From Kribbella jejuensis (GTDB lineage Bacteria; Actinomycetota; Actinomycetes; Propionibacteriales; Kribbellaceae): a DNA stretch of 64,000 nt. A program made the translations under genes and the position numbers. Below the pieces are notes generated by a model. It was given only the letters and a program-made list of their open reading frames with translations. It ran no database searches and was not told where the DNA came from. The stretch lies in the NCBI RefSeq assembly GCF_006715085.1, contig NZ_VFMM01000001.1, positions 992,001 through 1,056,000 on the forward strand, given 5' to 3'. This document shows positions 23,976-32,719 of the stretch, piece after piece; the first letter of the stretch is position 1, and each line of letters starts with the position of its first letter.

Positions 23976-25028
23976 CTACCGCGCCGCGCCGCGGACCGCC
24001 GCCTGCTGCTGAGCCGTCAAGGCCAGCCGCATGGTTTCGAAGGTGTGCTCCTGCGGCGCGGCCGTGGTGGTCCGCTCGCGTACGTCGCGGAGCAGGTCGG
24101 CGTAGTACGTCGTCTCGATGCCCGAGCAGTCGATGTACTGCGTACCCTCCTGGTTCACCAGGAACAGGTGGTCGCCGCCGTCGCGGCCTGCGATGTCGAC
24201 GTACTTGCGGAGCTCGATGTAGCCGTCCGTACCGAGGATCATCAACCGGCCGTCGCCCCACGTCCCCAGCCCGGCAGGCGTGTACCAGTCGACGCGGATG
24301 TAGCCCTGGGCGTTCTCGCTGCGCAGCAGGATCTCACCGAAGTCCTGCAGTCCCGGCTCGTCGGGGTTGCCGAAGTTCCCGACCGTACTGGTCACGATCT
24401 CGGCTGTCCGTGCCCCGGTGAACCACAGGAACTGGTCGATCTGGTGCGACGCGATGTCGGTCAGGATGCCGCCGTACCGCGCCTTGTCGTAGAACCAGTC
24501 CGGGCGGCCCGCGCCGCCGGACAGGTGCGCACGGTCGCCGATCCGGTGCGGGCCGAGCCCGAGCGTCTGGACGACGGTCCCGATCCGGCCCGCGCGGACC
24601 AGCTCACCGGCCTTGATCACGCTCGGCACCTCGAACCGCTCCGAGAACGTCACCGACCAGAACCGGCCCGAACTGTCGACGGCCTTCTTGATCTCCTCGA
24701 GCTGGTCGAGGCTCACGCAGCCCGGCTTGTCCGTGACCACGTCCTTCCCGGCGAGCATCGCCGCGACCGCGATCGGCCCGCGCCGGTCCGGTACGCCGGC
24801 GGTCACGATCAGGTCGATCCCGTCCCGCGCGACCAGCTCCTCAGGGCTGTCGGCGACCGGCACGTCCGGGTACTGCTCGCGCATCGAGACGGCGACGGCC
24901 GCGGACGGGTCGTCGGTCGCCATCGCGACGAACTCCGCGCCGGCGTCGATCAGCCCGGCGACCTGACCGAAGATGTGCGCGTGGTCGAGCCCGACCGCGG
25001 CGAACCGGACAGCGTGCGTGGAAGACAA
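23976..25028 (-). CDS. Gfo/Idh/MocA-family oxidoreductase
   Basis: A 350-residue NAD(P)-dependent dehydrogenase. The N-terminal Rossmann domain is A-A-V-G-L-D-H-A-H, the conserved D-K-P-G motif (as in the family's E-K-P) lies near residue 121, and the C-terminal domain has the catalytic region D-I-A-S-H-Q-I-D. TTG 25028 is taken as start because GGAGG is perfectly spaced upstream and the frame before it lacks conservation. It probably oxidises a sugar or inositol-like substrate. A LacI-type palindrome at 25081-25094 lies upstream. Confidence 0.87.
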   Translation of the reverse strand: MSSTHAVRFAAVGLDHAHIFGQVAGLIDAGAEFVAMATDDPSAAVAVSMREQYPDVPVADSPEELVARDGIDLIVTAGVPDRRGPIAVAAMLAGKDVVTDKPGCVSLDQLEEIKKAVDSSGRFWSVTFSERFEVPSVIKAGELVRAGRIGTVVQTLGLGPHRIGDRAHLSGGAGRPDWFYDKARYGGILTDIASHQIDQFLWFTGARTAEIVTSTVGNFGNPDEPGLQDFGEILLRSENAQGYIRVDWYTPAGLGTWGDGRLMILGTDGYIELRKYVDIAGRDGGDHLFLVNQEGTQYIDCSGIETTYYADLLRDVRERTTTAAPQEHTFETMRLALTAQQQAAVRGAAR

Positions 25029-25080
25029 GGTGTTCCTCCGAACCGTCGTGATGTCTGCGCAGCTCAGCCTATGCCACACC

Positions 25081-25094
25081 GGCAAGCGTTTCCC
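25081..25094. promoter_or_regulatory. LacI-type operator candidate
   Basis: GGCAAGCGTTTCCC fits the GG-N-AA-N-CG-N-TT-N-CC pattern with central CG typical of LacI-family repressors of sugar genes. It lies 53 bp upstream of the Gfo/Idh/MocA start. No lacI gene is in the window. Confidence 0.45.
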
Positions 25095-25168
25095 AACGGC
25101 GGGTGGTTGAGCGGGTGACTTGATTGCTCGGTGACACTGGAGTCACGAGGCGACCAAGGGGTAGAGCC

Positions 25169-25822
25169 GTGAGCCGGACGCGAGTGGCGATTGCGGACGA
25201 CGACGTCCTGCTGCGCGAGGGTCTGGCCAGTCTGCTCGAGCGGTCCGGCTTCGCCGTGTTGGGTACGGCAGGCGACGGCGCCGAGCTCTTGGAGCTGGTA
25301 CGTCGCCAAGCGCCGGACCTGGTCGTCGTCGACATCCGGATGCCGCCGGAGCACTCGACCGAGGGACTCGACGCGGCTGACGTGATCCGCCGCGAACGTC
25401 CGGGCACAGCCGTCGTACTGCTGTCGGCACACGTCGAGGTCGAGCACGCTCTGCAGCTGATGGCCGCGGGACACGGTGTCGGCTACCTGCTCAAGAGCCG
25501 AGTCACAGACGTCGACGAGTTCCTGGAGAGCCTGCGGCGCGTTGCGCGTGGAGGGTCGGTGGTAGATCCGGCCCTGGTTCAAGAGCTGGTCGACGCTCAG
25601 CACCGCAACGACCCGTTGGCCGCACTGAGCGAGCGGGAACGCGAGGTGTTGTCCCTGGTTGCACAGGGCCGTTCGAACGCCGGTGTGGCCCGCCGGCTCT
25701 GGGTTACCGAAGGGACCGTCGAGAAGCACGTCCGCAGCATCCTGACCAAGCTGGACATTCCAGAGGCCGACGACGATCACCGGCGCGTGCTCGCGGTACT
25801 GAGGTATTTGGACGGTCGCTGA
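25169..25822 (+). CDS. NarL/LuxR-family response regulator
   Basis: A 217-residue two-domain regulator. The receiver has acidic D10-D-D12, phosphoacceptor D55 and K109. The LuxR HTH occupies residues about 153-210 (L-S-E-R-E-R-E-V-L and G-T-V-E-K-H-V-R-S-I-L). GTG 25169 follows AAGGGG; the longer frame from 25124 is rejected. Its stop overlaps the sensor kinase start, so it is the cognate partner. A GTGAC-N6-GTCAC inverted repeat at 25131-25146 may be an autoregulatory site. Confidence 0.92.
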   Translation: MSRTRVAIADDDVLLREGLASLLERSGFAVLGTAGDGAELLELVRRQAPDLVVVDIRMPPEHSTEGLDAADVIRRERPGTAVVLLSAHVEVEHALQLMAAGHGVGYLLKSRVTDVDEFLESLRRVARGGSVVDPALVQELVDAQHRNDPLAALSEREREVLSLVAQGRSNAGVARRLWVTEGTVEKHVRSILTKLDIPEADDDHRRVLAVLRYLDGR

Positions 25823-27198
25823 TGTCGCGCCGCGGTGGTGTCGCTGTACGGGTGGCGGTCGCGAGTGGCCTGCTGATGGTCCTCGTCGGCTCCGGCTTCG
25901 TCGTGCTGTTGGTGTCGGTGCAAGGCCTGCGTGGGTCTGAACACGAGGCGCAGCACACGTCCGCAGTACTGACCAGTGCGCACCAGGTGGAGCGGTTGGT
26001 GAATGACCTGGCGACAGGGCAACAGGACTATGTCATCACCGGTCAGCAGAAGTTCCTGGCGCCGTGGGAGCAAGCGGCTGCCCAGCTGCCGCAACAGACC
26101 GCTGCGCTGCAGCAGCTCGTGGCCGGCAGTCCGGACGAGCTCTCTCGGGCGCAAGCAGCCGGGCGGAGCATCACGTCGTACCTGCAGGACTACTCGTTGC
26201 CGCAGATCCAGACCGTTCGGCAGGACCCGGACTCCACCCGGACCGAGGCGGCGATCAGTGAAGGCACCCGGCGGGTCGCCGCGATCCGTTCGGTGCTCGA
26301 CGCACTGATCTCGAGGGAGCAGCAGCTGTCCACGACCGAACAGCGGCAGTCCGACGCGATCGCCGACCGTTCGCTGGTGGCGGCGATGGCCGGGCTGGCC
26401 GGTTCGGTCGTACTCGTGCTGGGGTTCACGGTCTACCTGACGCGCGCGATCGTCCGGCCGGTGCGGGTGACCGCCGAGATGGCCAACCGGCTGGCCGCCG
26501 GCGATCTCGCGGTCCGGGTCCCGGAGACCGGCGTCGGCGAGATCCGCACGCTGGAACGGACCTTCAACACGATGGCGGCCTCGCTCGGTACGGCGAGCGC
26601 GGACCTGGCGGCGTCCCGCGCCCGGATCGTCCGGTCGTCGGACGAGACCCGGCGGCGGATCGAACGCGACCTGCACGACGGCATCCAGCAGCGGCTGGTT
26701 TCGCTCGCCCTCGACGTCCGCGCGCTGCAGGCCGACGGCGCAACCGCCGAACTTGATGGTGTGGCCAACGGTCTCGCCGCCACCCTGGACGAACTCCGGG
26801 AGATTGCCCGCGGCATCCATCCGGCGATCCTCACCCAGGGCGGGATCGAACCGGCGGTACGGATGCTCGCGCGCCGTTCGAAGCTCCCGGTCGAGGTCGC
26901 GGTCGACGTACCTGCTCGGCTGCCCGCGCCCGTCGAGGCGGCCGCGTACTACGTGGTGTGCGAGGCGCTGTCCAACGCCGCCAAGCATGCCGACGCGTCC
27001 GGAGCGATTGTCGACGTACGGATTGTCGGCAACGTACTCAGGCTGTCCGTGCAGGACGACGGCCGCGGCGGAGCGGACCCGGCGAGGGGCTCCGGCCTGG
27101 TCGGACTCGACGACCGGATCGCCGCGCTCGACGGGACCCTGAAAGTCGAAAGCCCTTCAGGTAAAGGAACTACGCTCACCGTCACGGTGCCGCTGTAA
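25822..27198 (+). CDS. NarL-type sensor histidine kinase with CHASE3 and HAMP domains
   Basis: A 458-residue membrane kinase. A first membrane helix (about 12-34) is followed by an extracellular CHASE3-like domain (about 40-183), a second helix (184-206), HAMP (about 207-262), HisKA_3 dimerisation domain with phosphorylated H285 in E-R-D-L-H-D-G, and an HATPase domain with N-A-A-K-H and G-x-G motifs to the end. It shares an A with the upstream response-regulator stop (TGATG), so the two are translated together. The signal is unknown. Confidence 0.92.
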   Translation: MSRRGGVAVRVAVASGLLMVLVGSGFVVLLVSVQGLRGSEHEAQHTSAVLTSAHQVERLVNDLATGQQDYVITGQQKFLAPWEQAAAQLPQQTAALQQLVAGSPDELSRAQAAGRSITSYLQDYSLPQIQTVRQDPDSTRTEAAISEGTRRVAAIRSVLDALISREQQLSTTEQRQSDAIADRSLVAAMAGLAGSVVLVLGFTVYLTRAIVRPVRVTAEMANRLAAGDLAVRVPETGVGEIRTLERTFNTMAASLGTASADLAASRARIVRSSDETRRRIERDLHDGIQQRLVSLALDVRALQADGATAELDGVANGLAATLDELREIARGIHPAILTQGGIEPAVRMLARRSKLPVEVAVDVPARLPAPVEAAAYYVVCEALSNAAKHADASGAIVDVRIVGNVLRLSVQDDGRGGADPARGSGLVGLDDRIAALDGTLKVESPSGKGTTLTVTVPL

Positions 27199-27260
27199 TA
27201 CCGGTAGCAGTACAGGCAGCAGGGATGCGACCCGCCGTCCGGCGCTGGGATGCTGGTGCC

Positions 27261-27611
27261 ATGCGGTGCGTGATCGTCGACGACAGCCGGCGTTTCCTGG
27301 ACGCGGCCCGGGGGCTGCTGGTCCGCGAGGGCGTCGCGGTCGTCGGTACGGCGACCACGACCGCCGAGGCGGCCGGCCTGATCGGGCGGCTCCGGCCGGA
27401 CGTGGTGCTGGTCGACATCGACCTCGGCGGCGAGAGCGGGTTCGACCTCATCACTCGGCTGCGGGCCGACGGCGAGTCGGCGCCGATGATCCTGATCTCC
27501 AGCCACGCGGAGCAGGACTACGCGGACCTGATCGCGGCCAGCCCGGCGATCGGGTTCGTCGCCAAGACCAGCCTGTCCGCCGGCGCGATCCGCCGCCTCC
27601 TCAACCGTTGA
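27261..27611 (+). CDS. Single-domain response regulator (receiver only)
   Basis: A 116-residue receiver with D7-D8, phosphoacceptor D52 (V-L-V-D-I-D), S80 and K102, and no output domain. ATG 27261 gives the canonical receiver start; 12 upstream codons from 27225 are not conserved-looking. It follows the NarL-type kinase by 62 bp and may act as a phosphate sink or deliver signal to a protein partner. Its stop codon lies in the first copy of a short repeat. Confidence 0.8.
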   Translation: MRCVIVDDSRRFLDAARGLLVREGVAVVGTATTTAEAAGLIGRLRPDVVLVDIDLGGESGFDLITRLRADGESAPMILISSHAEQDYADLIAASPAIGFVAKTSLSAGAIRRLLNR

Positions 27612-27677
27612 TCAGGCCGTCGCAACCGTTCATCAGGCCGAACCGTTGATCAGGACGACACCCGTTGATCAGGCCGT
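27603..27677. repeat. Four copies of an 17-18-bp direct repeat carrying two-way stop codons
   Basis: The unit AACCGTTGATCAGGCCGT occurs at 27603-27620 and, with one to two changes, at 27624-27640, 27641-27657 and 27660-27677. Three copies hold TGATCA, a stop on both strands (the second has CATCA). The first provides the stop of the receiver gene and the last the stop of the ABC permease. Confidence 0.8.
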
Positions 27678-28937
27678 CTTGCCCCGCCGTACGACGGCGT
27701 CGAAGCCGGCCGCGAGCAGCAGGACGGCACCGGTGACGACCCACTCGTACCCGGACGAGTTCGCGCCCTGGATCAGGTCGCTCATCCCGTTGATGATCAC
27801 CGCGACCACCAGCCCGCCGAGGACCGCGTCGATCATCCGCCCGCGGCCGCCGAACAACGACGTACCGCCGATCACCGCGGCACCGACCGCCAGCAGCAGC
27901 GTGTTGCCGGCACCCGCGTTCGACTGCACCGACTGCAACAGGGACGCGGCGATGAAGCCGGAGACGGCGGCCATCCCGGAGCAGATCACGAACACCGAGA
28001 TCCGGATCCGCGACACCGCGACACCGCCGCGCCGGGACGCCTCCTCATTGCCGCCGACGGCGTACACATGCCGCCCGTACCTGGTCCGGCTGAGCACGAA
28101 GTGCCAGACGACGAACAGCAGCACGAGCAGTACGACGACCCACGGCTCGCCCTGCGCCTTGTTGCTGAAGAACGCGTTGCTGATCAGGTTGCGGTTGATG
28201 CCCATCTCGTAGGTGAACGCGATCCCGAGCAGCGCCACCCCGGCCACCTTCGCCACGACCACGACGACCGGCGTCGCCGCGAGGCCGTTGCGGCGCCTCG
28301 ATCGCACGTCGCTGAGTTTCACCGCGGCGTACCCGAGGACGAAGACGCCGAGCAGCACCCAGCCCAGCCACAGCGGGACGAAGCTGTTCTCCAGCGCGAT
28401 CAACGGCGTACCGGCGGGCAGGGTCACCGAACCCTGGCCCCCGACCAGGATCAGCGTCGCGCCCTGGAACGCGAGAAACGTGGCCAGTGTGATCACGAAC
28501 GACGGAATGCCCGCCTTCGCCCGCAACCAGCCCATCACGAAGCCGATCGCCAGGCCGACCGCGAATCCGGCCAGGATCGCCAGCCACCACGTCCAGCCGT
28601 GCCGCAGCATCAGGATCGCCATGATCGCCGAACACAGCCCGCCGGTGGTGCCCGCGGACAGGTCGATCTCGCCGAGCAGCAGGACGAACACCAGGCCCAT
28701 CGCCATCACGATGATCGGCGCGGCCTGGATCACCAGCGCCTCCAGGTTGTACGCGCTCAGGAAGCCCTGGTGGACGATCGCGAAGAACGCGGTGATCACG
28801 ATCAGCCCGACGACGGCCGGCGCCGACCCGAGCTCGCCGCCGCGGAGCCGGACGACGTAGTCGCGGACGTACGAACTCAACGCGCTCGGCACACGAGGAG
28901 GCGCTGGGTGCGGGTTGTCGACGATCGTCGTGTTCAC
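27669..28937 (-). CDS. Sugar ABC transporter permease (XylH/MglC-like)
   Basis: A 422-residue permease of the BPD_transp_2/ribose-xylose type with about ten to eleven membrane spans. The family signature G-E-I-D-L-S-A-G-T is present, as is the cytoplasmic EAA-like segment with Y-A-V-G-G-N-E-E-A-S-R-R-G-G. GTG 28937 overlaps the ATPase stop as GTGA. It forms the membrane channel for the adjacent binding protein and ATPase. A simple pentose or hexose is the likely cargo. Confidence 0.92.
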   Translation of the reverse strand: MNTTIVDNPHPAPPRVPSALSSYVRDYVVRLRGGELGSAPAVVGLIVITAFFAIVHQGFLSAYNLEALVIQAAPIIVMAMGLVFVLLLGEIDLSAGTTGGLCSAIMAILMLRHGWTWWLAILAGFAVGLAIGFVMGWLRAKAGIPSFVITLATFLAFQGATLILVGGQGSVTLPAGTPLIALENSFVPLWLGWVLLGVFVLGYAAVKLSDVRSRRRNGLAATPVVVVVAKVAGVALLGIAFTYEMGINRNLISNAFFSNKAQGEPWVVVLLVLLFVVWHFVLSRTRYGRHVYAVGGNEEASRRGGVAVSRIRISVFVICSGMAAVSGFIAASLLQSVQSNAGAGNTLLLAVGAAVIGGTSLFGGRGRMIDAVLGGLVVAVIINGMSDLIQGANSSGYEWVVTGAVLLLAAGFDAVVRRGKTA

Positions 28938-29665
28938 AATGCCCCCGAGGTGATCAGCTCGACGACCTGCGTCTGGGTGACCTCGGTACGCCGTACCTGG
29001 GTCGCCATCCGGCCGAGGAACAGCACCGCGATGGAGTCGGCCACCTTCATCACGTCGTTCATGTTGTGCGAGACGAGCACGACCGCCACGCCACGATCCG
29101 CGAGCCGCCGGACCAGGTCGAGGACCTGCTCGGTCTGCGCGACACCGAGGGCCGCGGTCGGCTCGTCGAGGATCACGATCTTCGAGCTCCACAGCACCGA
29201 CTTCGCGATCGCGACGGTCTGCCGTTGACCACCGGACAGGCTCGCGACCTTCTGCCGTACCGAACGCACGGTACGGACCGACAGCGACGTCAGTGTCTCG
29301 GTGGCCAGCTGCTCCATCGAGTTCTCGTCCAGCGTGTGCAGCCGGCCGATCCGCTCGCGGCCGAGGAACATGTTGCCGACGACATCGAGGTTGTCGCAGA
29401 GCGCCAGGTCCTGGTGGACGATCTCGATGCCGAGGTGCGCGGCGTCCCGCGGCTCGTGCAGCTGCTGCGGCGTACCGTCGATCAGGATCTCGCCCTCGTC
29501 GATCCGGTAGATGCCGCCGATGCACTTCACCAGCGTCGACTTGCCCGCGCCGTTGTCCCCGACCAGCGCGGTGACCTCACCGGCCGCGGCGCCGAAGTCC
29601 ACCGACGACAGCGCCACGACCGGACCGAACGACTTGCCGACCCCATGGAGCTCCAAGATCCTCAC
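28934..29665 (-). CDS. Sugar ABC transporter ATP-binding protein, single ATPase domain
   Basis: A 243-residue ATPase with Walker A G-D-N-G-A-G-K-S-T (36-44), signature L-S-G-G-Q and Walker B V-I-L-D-E-P-T-A-A-L, followed by S-H-N-M. Many XylG/RbsA-type sugar ATPases carry two fused ATPase halves; this has one, as in FrcA-like systems. GTG 29665 overlaps the binding-protein stop (GTGA) and its own stop overlaps the permease start, so three genes are coupled. Confidence 0.92.
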   Translation of the reverse strand: MRILELHGVGKSFGPVVALSSVDFGAAAGEVTALVGDNGAGKSTLVKCIGGIYRIDEGEILIDGTPQQLHEPRDAAHLGIEIVHQDLALCDNLDVVGNMFLGRERIGRLHTLDENSMEQLATETLTSLSVRTVRSVRQKVASLSGGQRQTVAIAKSVLWSSKIVILDEPTAALGVAQTEQVLDLVRRLADRGVAVVLVSHNMNDVMKVADSIAVLFLGRMATQVRRTEVTQTQVVELITSGAL

Positions 29666-30771
29666 GAGGTGTGGATCCCGTTCTCGGTGCAGAGCTTCAT
29701 CAGCGCGGCCGTCGGGCAGACCGATTGCGCGGTCTCGTACCCGTCCGTCACCGGCAGCGCGACGTTCTTCTTGGTGATCACGGTCGGCGCCGCCAGGTAC
29801 GACGGGACGTCGCGGCCGCTCGCCGGATCCTTGATCGTCGCGGGCGCGGTCGGCTTCTGCCCGGCCAGGATCTGCCCGGCGAGTTTGATCGCCACGTCCG
29901 CCTCACCGGCGACCGGCTTGTAGATCGTGAAGCACTGGGTGCCGGCCATCACGTTGTCGAGGCCGCCCGCGGTCGCGTCCTGCCCGGATACCGCGACCTT
30001 TCCGGCCAGGTTCTGCGACTTCAGCACGTTGATCACCGACTGCGCCATGGTGTCGTTGGCAACCATCACCGCACCGATGTTCGGGTTCTTGCCGAGCATC
30101 GTGGTGAACACGGTCTGCGCGGTCGCCGGATCCCAGTTGCCGGTCTGCTCGCCGAGCTTCGTCCAGCCCTTCTGCTTCGACAGTACGGAGTTGTACCCCT
30201 GCGCGAACAGCGTCGCGTTGTTGTCGGTCGGCGCGCCGTCGATGTCGACGTACCCGACCGTGCTCTTGCCCGCGACCTGCGGGCAGGACGTCAGCGCTTT
30301 GCCCTGGTCCTCGCCGACCTTCACGTTGTCGTAGGAGACGTAGTACTCCGCGGTGCCGCCGGTGGTCAGCCGGTCGTAGTCGATCGCGACCACGTTGTGC
30401 TGCTTGGCCAGCGACTCGATCGCCTTGCCGGACCCGGAGTCGAGGTTGGTCACGAGCAGTACGCCGATGCCCTTGTTGATCAGGGCCTGCGCCTGCGATT
30501 CCATCGTGGTCGCGCTGCCGTTCGCGTTGTCGATGTAGCAGGTCAGCTTGTTGTCCGTGCACTGCTTGCGCAGTTCGTTCGGATCGGCGGAGACCCAGCG
30601 CGGCGACGAGGCCGTGTCCGGCAGCAGGATGCCGACCTTCGCGTTCGCGGGCGGCGCGCTGCTGCTGCCGCCGGACGACGAGTTGTTGTTGCTGTTGCCA
30701 CAGGCAACAAGACCGGCCATGAGTGCCAGGGTGGTCCCGGTCAGCGCGACAGCTCGGGATGTTGTTCGCAT
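29662..30771 (-). CDS. Sugar ABC transporter substrate-binding lipoprotein (XylF/RbsB-like)
   Basis: A 369-residue lipoprotein. The lipobox L-V-A-C lies at about residues 21-24, followed by an N/S/G-rich linker and a periplasmic-binding-protein type I fold (I-L-L-P-D-T..., D-Y-D-R, V-A-N-D-T-M-A). It captures the sugar outside the membrane for the adjacent ATPase and permease. AAGGG is about seven bases before ATG 30771. It is the first gene of the operon and divergent from the APC permease over 166 bp. Confidence 0.93.
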   Translation of the reverse strand: MRTTSRAVALTGTTLALMAGLVACGNSNNNSSSGGSSSAPPANAKVGILLPDTASSPRWVSADPNELRKQCTDNKLTCYIDNANGSATTMESQAQALINKGIGVLLVTNLDSGSGKAIESLAKQHNVVAIDYDRLTTGGTAEYYVSYDNVKVGEDQGKALTSCPQVAGKSTVGYVDIDGAPTDNNATLFAQGYNSVLSKQKGWTKLGEQTGNWDPATAQTVFTTMLGKNPNIGAVMVANDTMAQSVINVLKSQNLAGKVAVSGQDATAGGLDNVMAGTQCFTIYKPVAGEADVAIKLAGQILAGQKPTAPATIKDPASGRDVPSYLAAPTVITKKNVALPVTDGYETAQSVCPTAALMKLCTENGIHTS

Positions 30772-30937
30772 CGTGCGCCCTTCATGATCGCCGCGGGGTT
30801 GTCTCCTGGTCAGGATGCGGTCCGGACCGGACCCGCGTCCTCGCAGCAGGCCGGAACAACGCCGTACCGGCTAGCAGGGGTACGGGTCTGCAGCCAGCGT
30901 TACTGCACCGCCCGCGGTCCGGAGCGATCGTGCGGAT

Positions 30938-32587
30938 ATGGCCACTTCTGTTGCACATCCCTCGACGGAGCGGAACCGGCCAGGTCTGCGGCGTGACATC
31001 GGTTTCGTCGGCCTGATCTGGGCGTCCGAGGGATCGATCATCGGCTCCGGCTGGTTGTTCGGCGCGCAGGGCGCGCTGTCCACGGCGGGCCCCGCGGCGA
31101 TCATCTCCTGGGTGATCGGCGGGGTCGCGATCCTGATCCTCGCGCTGACGCACGCCGAGCTGGGCGGCATGTACCCGGTCTCCGGCGGTACGGCACGGTT
31201 CCCGCACTACGCGTTCGGTGGCGCGGCCGGTGCGTCGTTCGGCTGGTTCTCCTGGCTGCAGGCGGCCACGGTGGCGCCGATCGAGGTGCTGGCGATGATC
31301 ACCTACGGCACGCACTACTCGTTCGCGAAGGGCTGGGAGAAGACCAAGGGCGGGCAGCACATCCTGACCGCGCCGGGGATCGTGGTGGCGATCGTACTGA
31401 TGGCGGTGATCACCGCGATCAACTTCCTCAGCATCCGGATGCTGGCCCGTACCAACAGCGCGGCGACCTGGTGGAAGGTCGGCATCCCGTTGCTGACGAT
31501 CTTCGTGCTGGCCATCGCACAGTTCCACGGCAGTAACTTCACCGCGGCCGACGGGTTCAACCCGGGTGGCGCGAAGGGCATCCTGTCGGCGGTGTCGACC
31601 AGCGGCATCATCTTCGCGCTGCTCGGGTTCGAGCAGGCCGACCAGTTGGCCGGCGAGAGCAGCAACCCGCGGCGGGACATCCCGCGCGCGGTCATCGGGT
31701 CGATCGTGATCGGGGCGCTGATCTACATCGCGCTGCAGGTCGCGTTCCTCGGCGCGCTGCCGGCGTCACAGGTCAAGGGCACCTGGGCGACGGCCGCGTT
31801 CAACACGTTGACGGGTCCGTTCGCACAGGTCGCGTCGCTGGCCTCGCTCGGCTGGCTCGCCACGATCCTGTACATCGACGCGATCATCTCCCCAGGTGGT
31901 ACCGGGCTGATCTACATCACCGGCAGCTCGCGGGTCTCGTACGGGCTGAGCCGCAACGGGTACGTACCGTCGGTGTTCGAGAGGACCAACGACCGCGGCG
32001 TACCGTGGGTCGGTCTGATCACCGCGTTCGTGATCGGCTGCATCTGCTTCCTGCCGTTCCCGAGCTGGCGGTCGCTGGTCGGGCTGATCACCAGCGCCAG
32101 CGTGCTGATGTACGCCGGGGCGCCGCTGTCGCTCGGCGTCTTCCGGAACCGGATGCCGAACGCGCAGCGCCCGTACCGGTTGCCGGGGGCAACGTGGTTG
32201 TCACCGCTCGCGTTCGTGGTCGCGAACCTGCTGATCCTGTGGTCCGGCTGGACGACCGACTGGAAGCTCGGCGTCGCGATCCTGATCGGGTACGTGATCC
32301 TGATCGCGAACCGGGTGTTCAAGCTGAACCCGATCACCCCGCAGCTCGACCTGCGCGCGGCGGAGTGGTTGCCGGTGTACCTGATCGGGATGGGACTGAT
32401 CGTGTACCTGAGCGACTTCGGACCGCTCAAGCACCCGTGGTTCCCACTCTGGTGGGACATCCTCGCGGTGGCCGTGTTCAGCGTGATCATCTACTACTGG
32501 GCGATCGCGGTCGCACTCCCGACCGAACGCATCCAGGAAATGGTCGACAGCGTCGTCCTCCCAGAAGAAGAAAACATCGCCGGCTGA
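30938..32587 (+). CDS. APC-superfamily amino acid permease
   Basis: A 549-residue transporter with about twelve membrane helices. G-L-R-R-D-I-G-F-V-G-L-I-W-A-S-E-G-S-I-I-G-S-G-W is the characteristic first-helix region (unwound G-S-I-I-G-S-G). It should import an amino acid or amine with protons. It starts 166 bp from the divergent sugar ABC operon; both could share control but no common operator is clear. A strong terminator follows. Confidence 0.88.
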   Translation: MATSVAHPSTERNRPGLRRDIGFVGLIWASEGSIIGSGWLFGAQGALSTAGPAAIISWVIGGVAILILALTHAELGGMYPVSGGTARFPHYAFGGAAGASFGWFSWLQAATVAPIEVLAMITYGTHYSFAKGWEKTKGGQHILTAPGIVVAIVLMAVITAINFLSIRMLARTNSAATWWKVGIPLLTIFVLAIAQFHGSNFTAADGFNPGGAKGILSAVSTSGIIFALLGFEQADQLAGESSNPRRDIPRAVIGSIVIGALIYIALQVAFLGALPASQVKGTWATAAFNTLTGPFAQVASLASLGWLATILYIDAIISPGGTGLIYITGSSRVSYGLSRNGYVPSVFERTNDRGVPWVGLITAFVIGCICFLPFPSWRSLVGLITSASVLMYAGAPLSLGVFRNRMPNAQRPYRLPGATWLSPLAFVVANLLILWSGWTTDWKLGVAILIGYVILIANRVFKLNPITPQLDLRAAEWLPVYLIGMGLIVYLSDFGPLKHPWFPLWWDILAVAVFSVIIYYWAIAVALPTERIQEMVDSVVLPEEENIAG

Positions 32588-32619
32588 CCGCACGGCTTGT
32601 CCTGGTTTCACCGCGGAAC

Positions 32620-32654
32620 TCGAGCACGGCCGCCACCCCCTCGGCCGTGCTCGA
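32620..32654. terminator. Terminator between APC permease and rluB
   Basis: A perfect 13-bp stem (32620-32632 and 32642-32654) with a nine-base loop sits between convergent genes. It is followed by a degenerate TGCTTGCCTC direct repeat. Confidence 0.75.
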
Positions 32655-32719
32655 CCATGCTTGCTGCTGCTTGCCTCTGCTTGCCTCTGCTTGCCGCACC
32701 ACGCGGCTCCGGCGCGGTG

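Noticed and set aside
30772..30937. Repeated GCGGTCCGGA (30817-30826 and 30914-30923) as a shared operator
   Set aside because: The 10-mer is GC-rich and could occur by chance at this base composition; only two copies and no regulator nearby.
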